Assembly: GCA_017437345.1 (NCBI GenBank)
Contig: JAFSBJ010000129.1
Location: 1 to 7,776 of the forward strand
Source: Clostridia bacterium
GTDB lineage: Bacteria > Bacillota_A > Clostridia > UMGS1810
Direction of reading: 5' to 3'
Length of the DNA stretch: 7,776 bases
Each line of letters starts with the position of its first letter. Position 1 is the stretch's first letter. Shown in pieces: positions 7,072-7,776 of this stretch. Both the position numbers and the translations under genes were made by a program. The notes beneath the pieces are model-generated. The model did no database searches. It saw only the letters and a list, made by a program, of their open reading frames with translations, and was not told the DNA's origin.

Positions 7072-7722
7072 CGTGCTAAGGTTTCAACAAGAAAAAGGCT
7101 TATAGCAATTATTATAGCTTCGGTTATACTTCTCGCATTATTAATTTTTATAATAGTGAAGATGAGCGCCCTGACAAAAGACATTCTCAATAATGACAAT
7201 ATAACAGGGAGCGTAGATTGCGTAGCTGTTAAAACTTTTGATGATGACATATCAAAAACAATTTCTTTATTTGCCCCGGATATCATAATATCCAAAGAGA
7301 TTGCAGGGGAGATAGAAAAAAACAAGAGTGAATTTTGTATTGTAAATCTGAGATATAATTTTATAAATAACACGGGTAAAGATATTTCTGATTTTTCTAT
7401 GGAAATAAGTCCTGTGGAAAATTCTAAGATTAAGTTGTATGCTTATTCTCCTTTGAAACTGGAAGATAAATCTGATAATATATTTATCTTTTCTCAGAGC
7501 ATAGTTATGAAGAAATCTCATCTCGACAGCAAATATTTTACCGATGAACTCCCGCTCAATTTTGAGGCAAATCTAAGATATGTTTTCTCATATAAAATGG
7601 CAGGACAAACAGGAGAAAAAGCTCTTAAATTCACCACAGTCAAACGAGAAGAAGAAATTGATGAATATGAGCTTCTTTTTGAAAATGAAGAAAAAAGCGA
7701 TGCCTCAGATGGTGATGAGTGA
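7069..7722 (+). CDS. Unrecognised protein with an N-terminal membrane anchor
   Basis: I do not recognise this 217-residue protein. It begins with a basic stretch (K4, R8, K9, R10) and one hydrophobic segment at about 11-30 (LIAIIIASVILLALLIFIIV). No lipobox cysteine or clear signal peptidase site follows, so it is best read as an N-in signal anchor with the rest outside the cytoplasmic membrane. The outer part alternates polar and hydrophobic residues and contains phrases such as NLRYNFINNTGKDISDFSMEI and NLRYVFSYKM, which suggest a beta-sandwich domain like those of several secreted Firmicutes families. That is an impression, not a match. Cys51 and Cys90 could form a disulfide. The last 24 residues are strongly acidic (EEEIDEYELLF onward). 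It lies 54 bases after ftsY, probably on the same transcript. Base use resembles the neighbours and gives no sign of transfer. The gene itself is well supported by its ribosome binding site, anchor and open length; its function is unknown. Confidence 0.8.
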   Translation: MRAKVSTRKRLIAIIIASVILLALLIFIIVKMSALTKDILNNDNITGSVDCVAVKTFDDDISKTISLFAPDIIISKEIAGEIEKNKSEFCIVNLRYNFINNTGKDISDFSMEISPVENSKIKLYAYSPLKLEDKSDNIFIFSQSIVMKKSHLDSKYFTDELPLNFEANLRYVFSYKMAGQTGEKALKFTTVKREEEIDEYELLFENEEKSDASDGDE

Positions 7723-7738
7723 TAATAAATAATATAAT

Positions 7739-7763
7739 CCTGTCTGTGCTACATGGTTTTTTT
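7739..7763 (+). terminator. Weak candidate terminator after the last gene
   Basis: CCTGT (7739-7743) can pair with ACATGG (7751-7756) if one T is bulged, around a 7-base loop, and seven T bases (7757-7763) follow. It lies 16 bases after the TGA stop, where a terminator would be expected. The stem is only 5 bp with a bulge, so the call rests mostly on the T run and position. Confidence 0.4.
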
Positions 7764-7776
7764 AACTGTTTTTAAC

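Noticed and set aside
7756..7776. Near-repeat GTTTTTTTAACT / GTTTTTAAC at the window edge
   Set aside because: It is a simple T-rich pair cut by the window end, too short and low in complexity to call a repeat array or CRISPR.

Overview
This window is AT-rich, densely packed bacterial DNA with five genes, all on the + strand. The families, the gene order smc-ftsY, the strong GGAGG/GGTG-type ribosome binding sites and a TTG start codon point to a member of the Clostridia (low-GC Firmicutes), probably an uncultured or little-studied gut-type lineage. The lineage is inferred from general resemblance; I could not run a search.

Layout. Positions 1-1187 hold clpX without its first few dozen codons; the window opens at the third zinc-binding position of its N-terminal domain. 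A hairpin (1196-1234) follows, probably a terminator. Positions 1267-2247 encode a stand-alone radical SAM protein of the Elp3-like group. It ends in a strong intrinsic terminator (2234-2264) that begins inside the coding region and carries the stop codon in its loop. A good extended -10 promoter (2278-2306) then drives smc (2357-5902, TTG start) and ftsY (5902-7014), which overlap by one base (TAATG). After 54 bases comes an unrecognised membrane-anchored protein (7069-7722), followed by a weak candidate terminator at the window edge. No intergenic gap exceeds about 110 bases, and I found no tRNA, rRNA, CRISPR, insertion sequence or phage remnant.

How the genes relate. Apart from the last gene, this is core cell machinery: protein quality control (ClpX with ClpP), probable RNA or cofactor modification (radical SAM protein), chromosome compaction and segregation (SMC with ScpA/ScpB) and co-translational membrane targeting (FtsY with SRP). 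The radical SAM-smc-ftsY order is a familiar clostridial arrangement, usually with rnc upstream. Here clpX stands where rnc would be expected, and an unknown membrane protein follows ftsY. All catalytic motifs inspected are intact. I see no convincing evidence of a new multi-gene system; the least explained items are the last gene, the local gene order and the terminator that overlaps a coding end.
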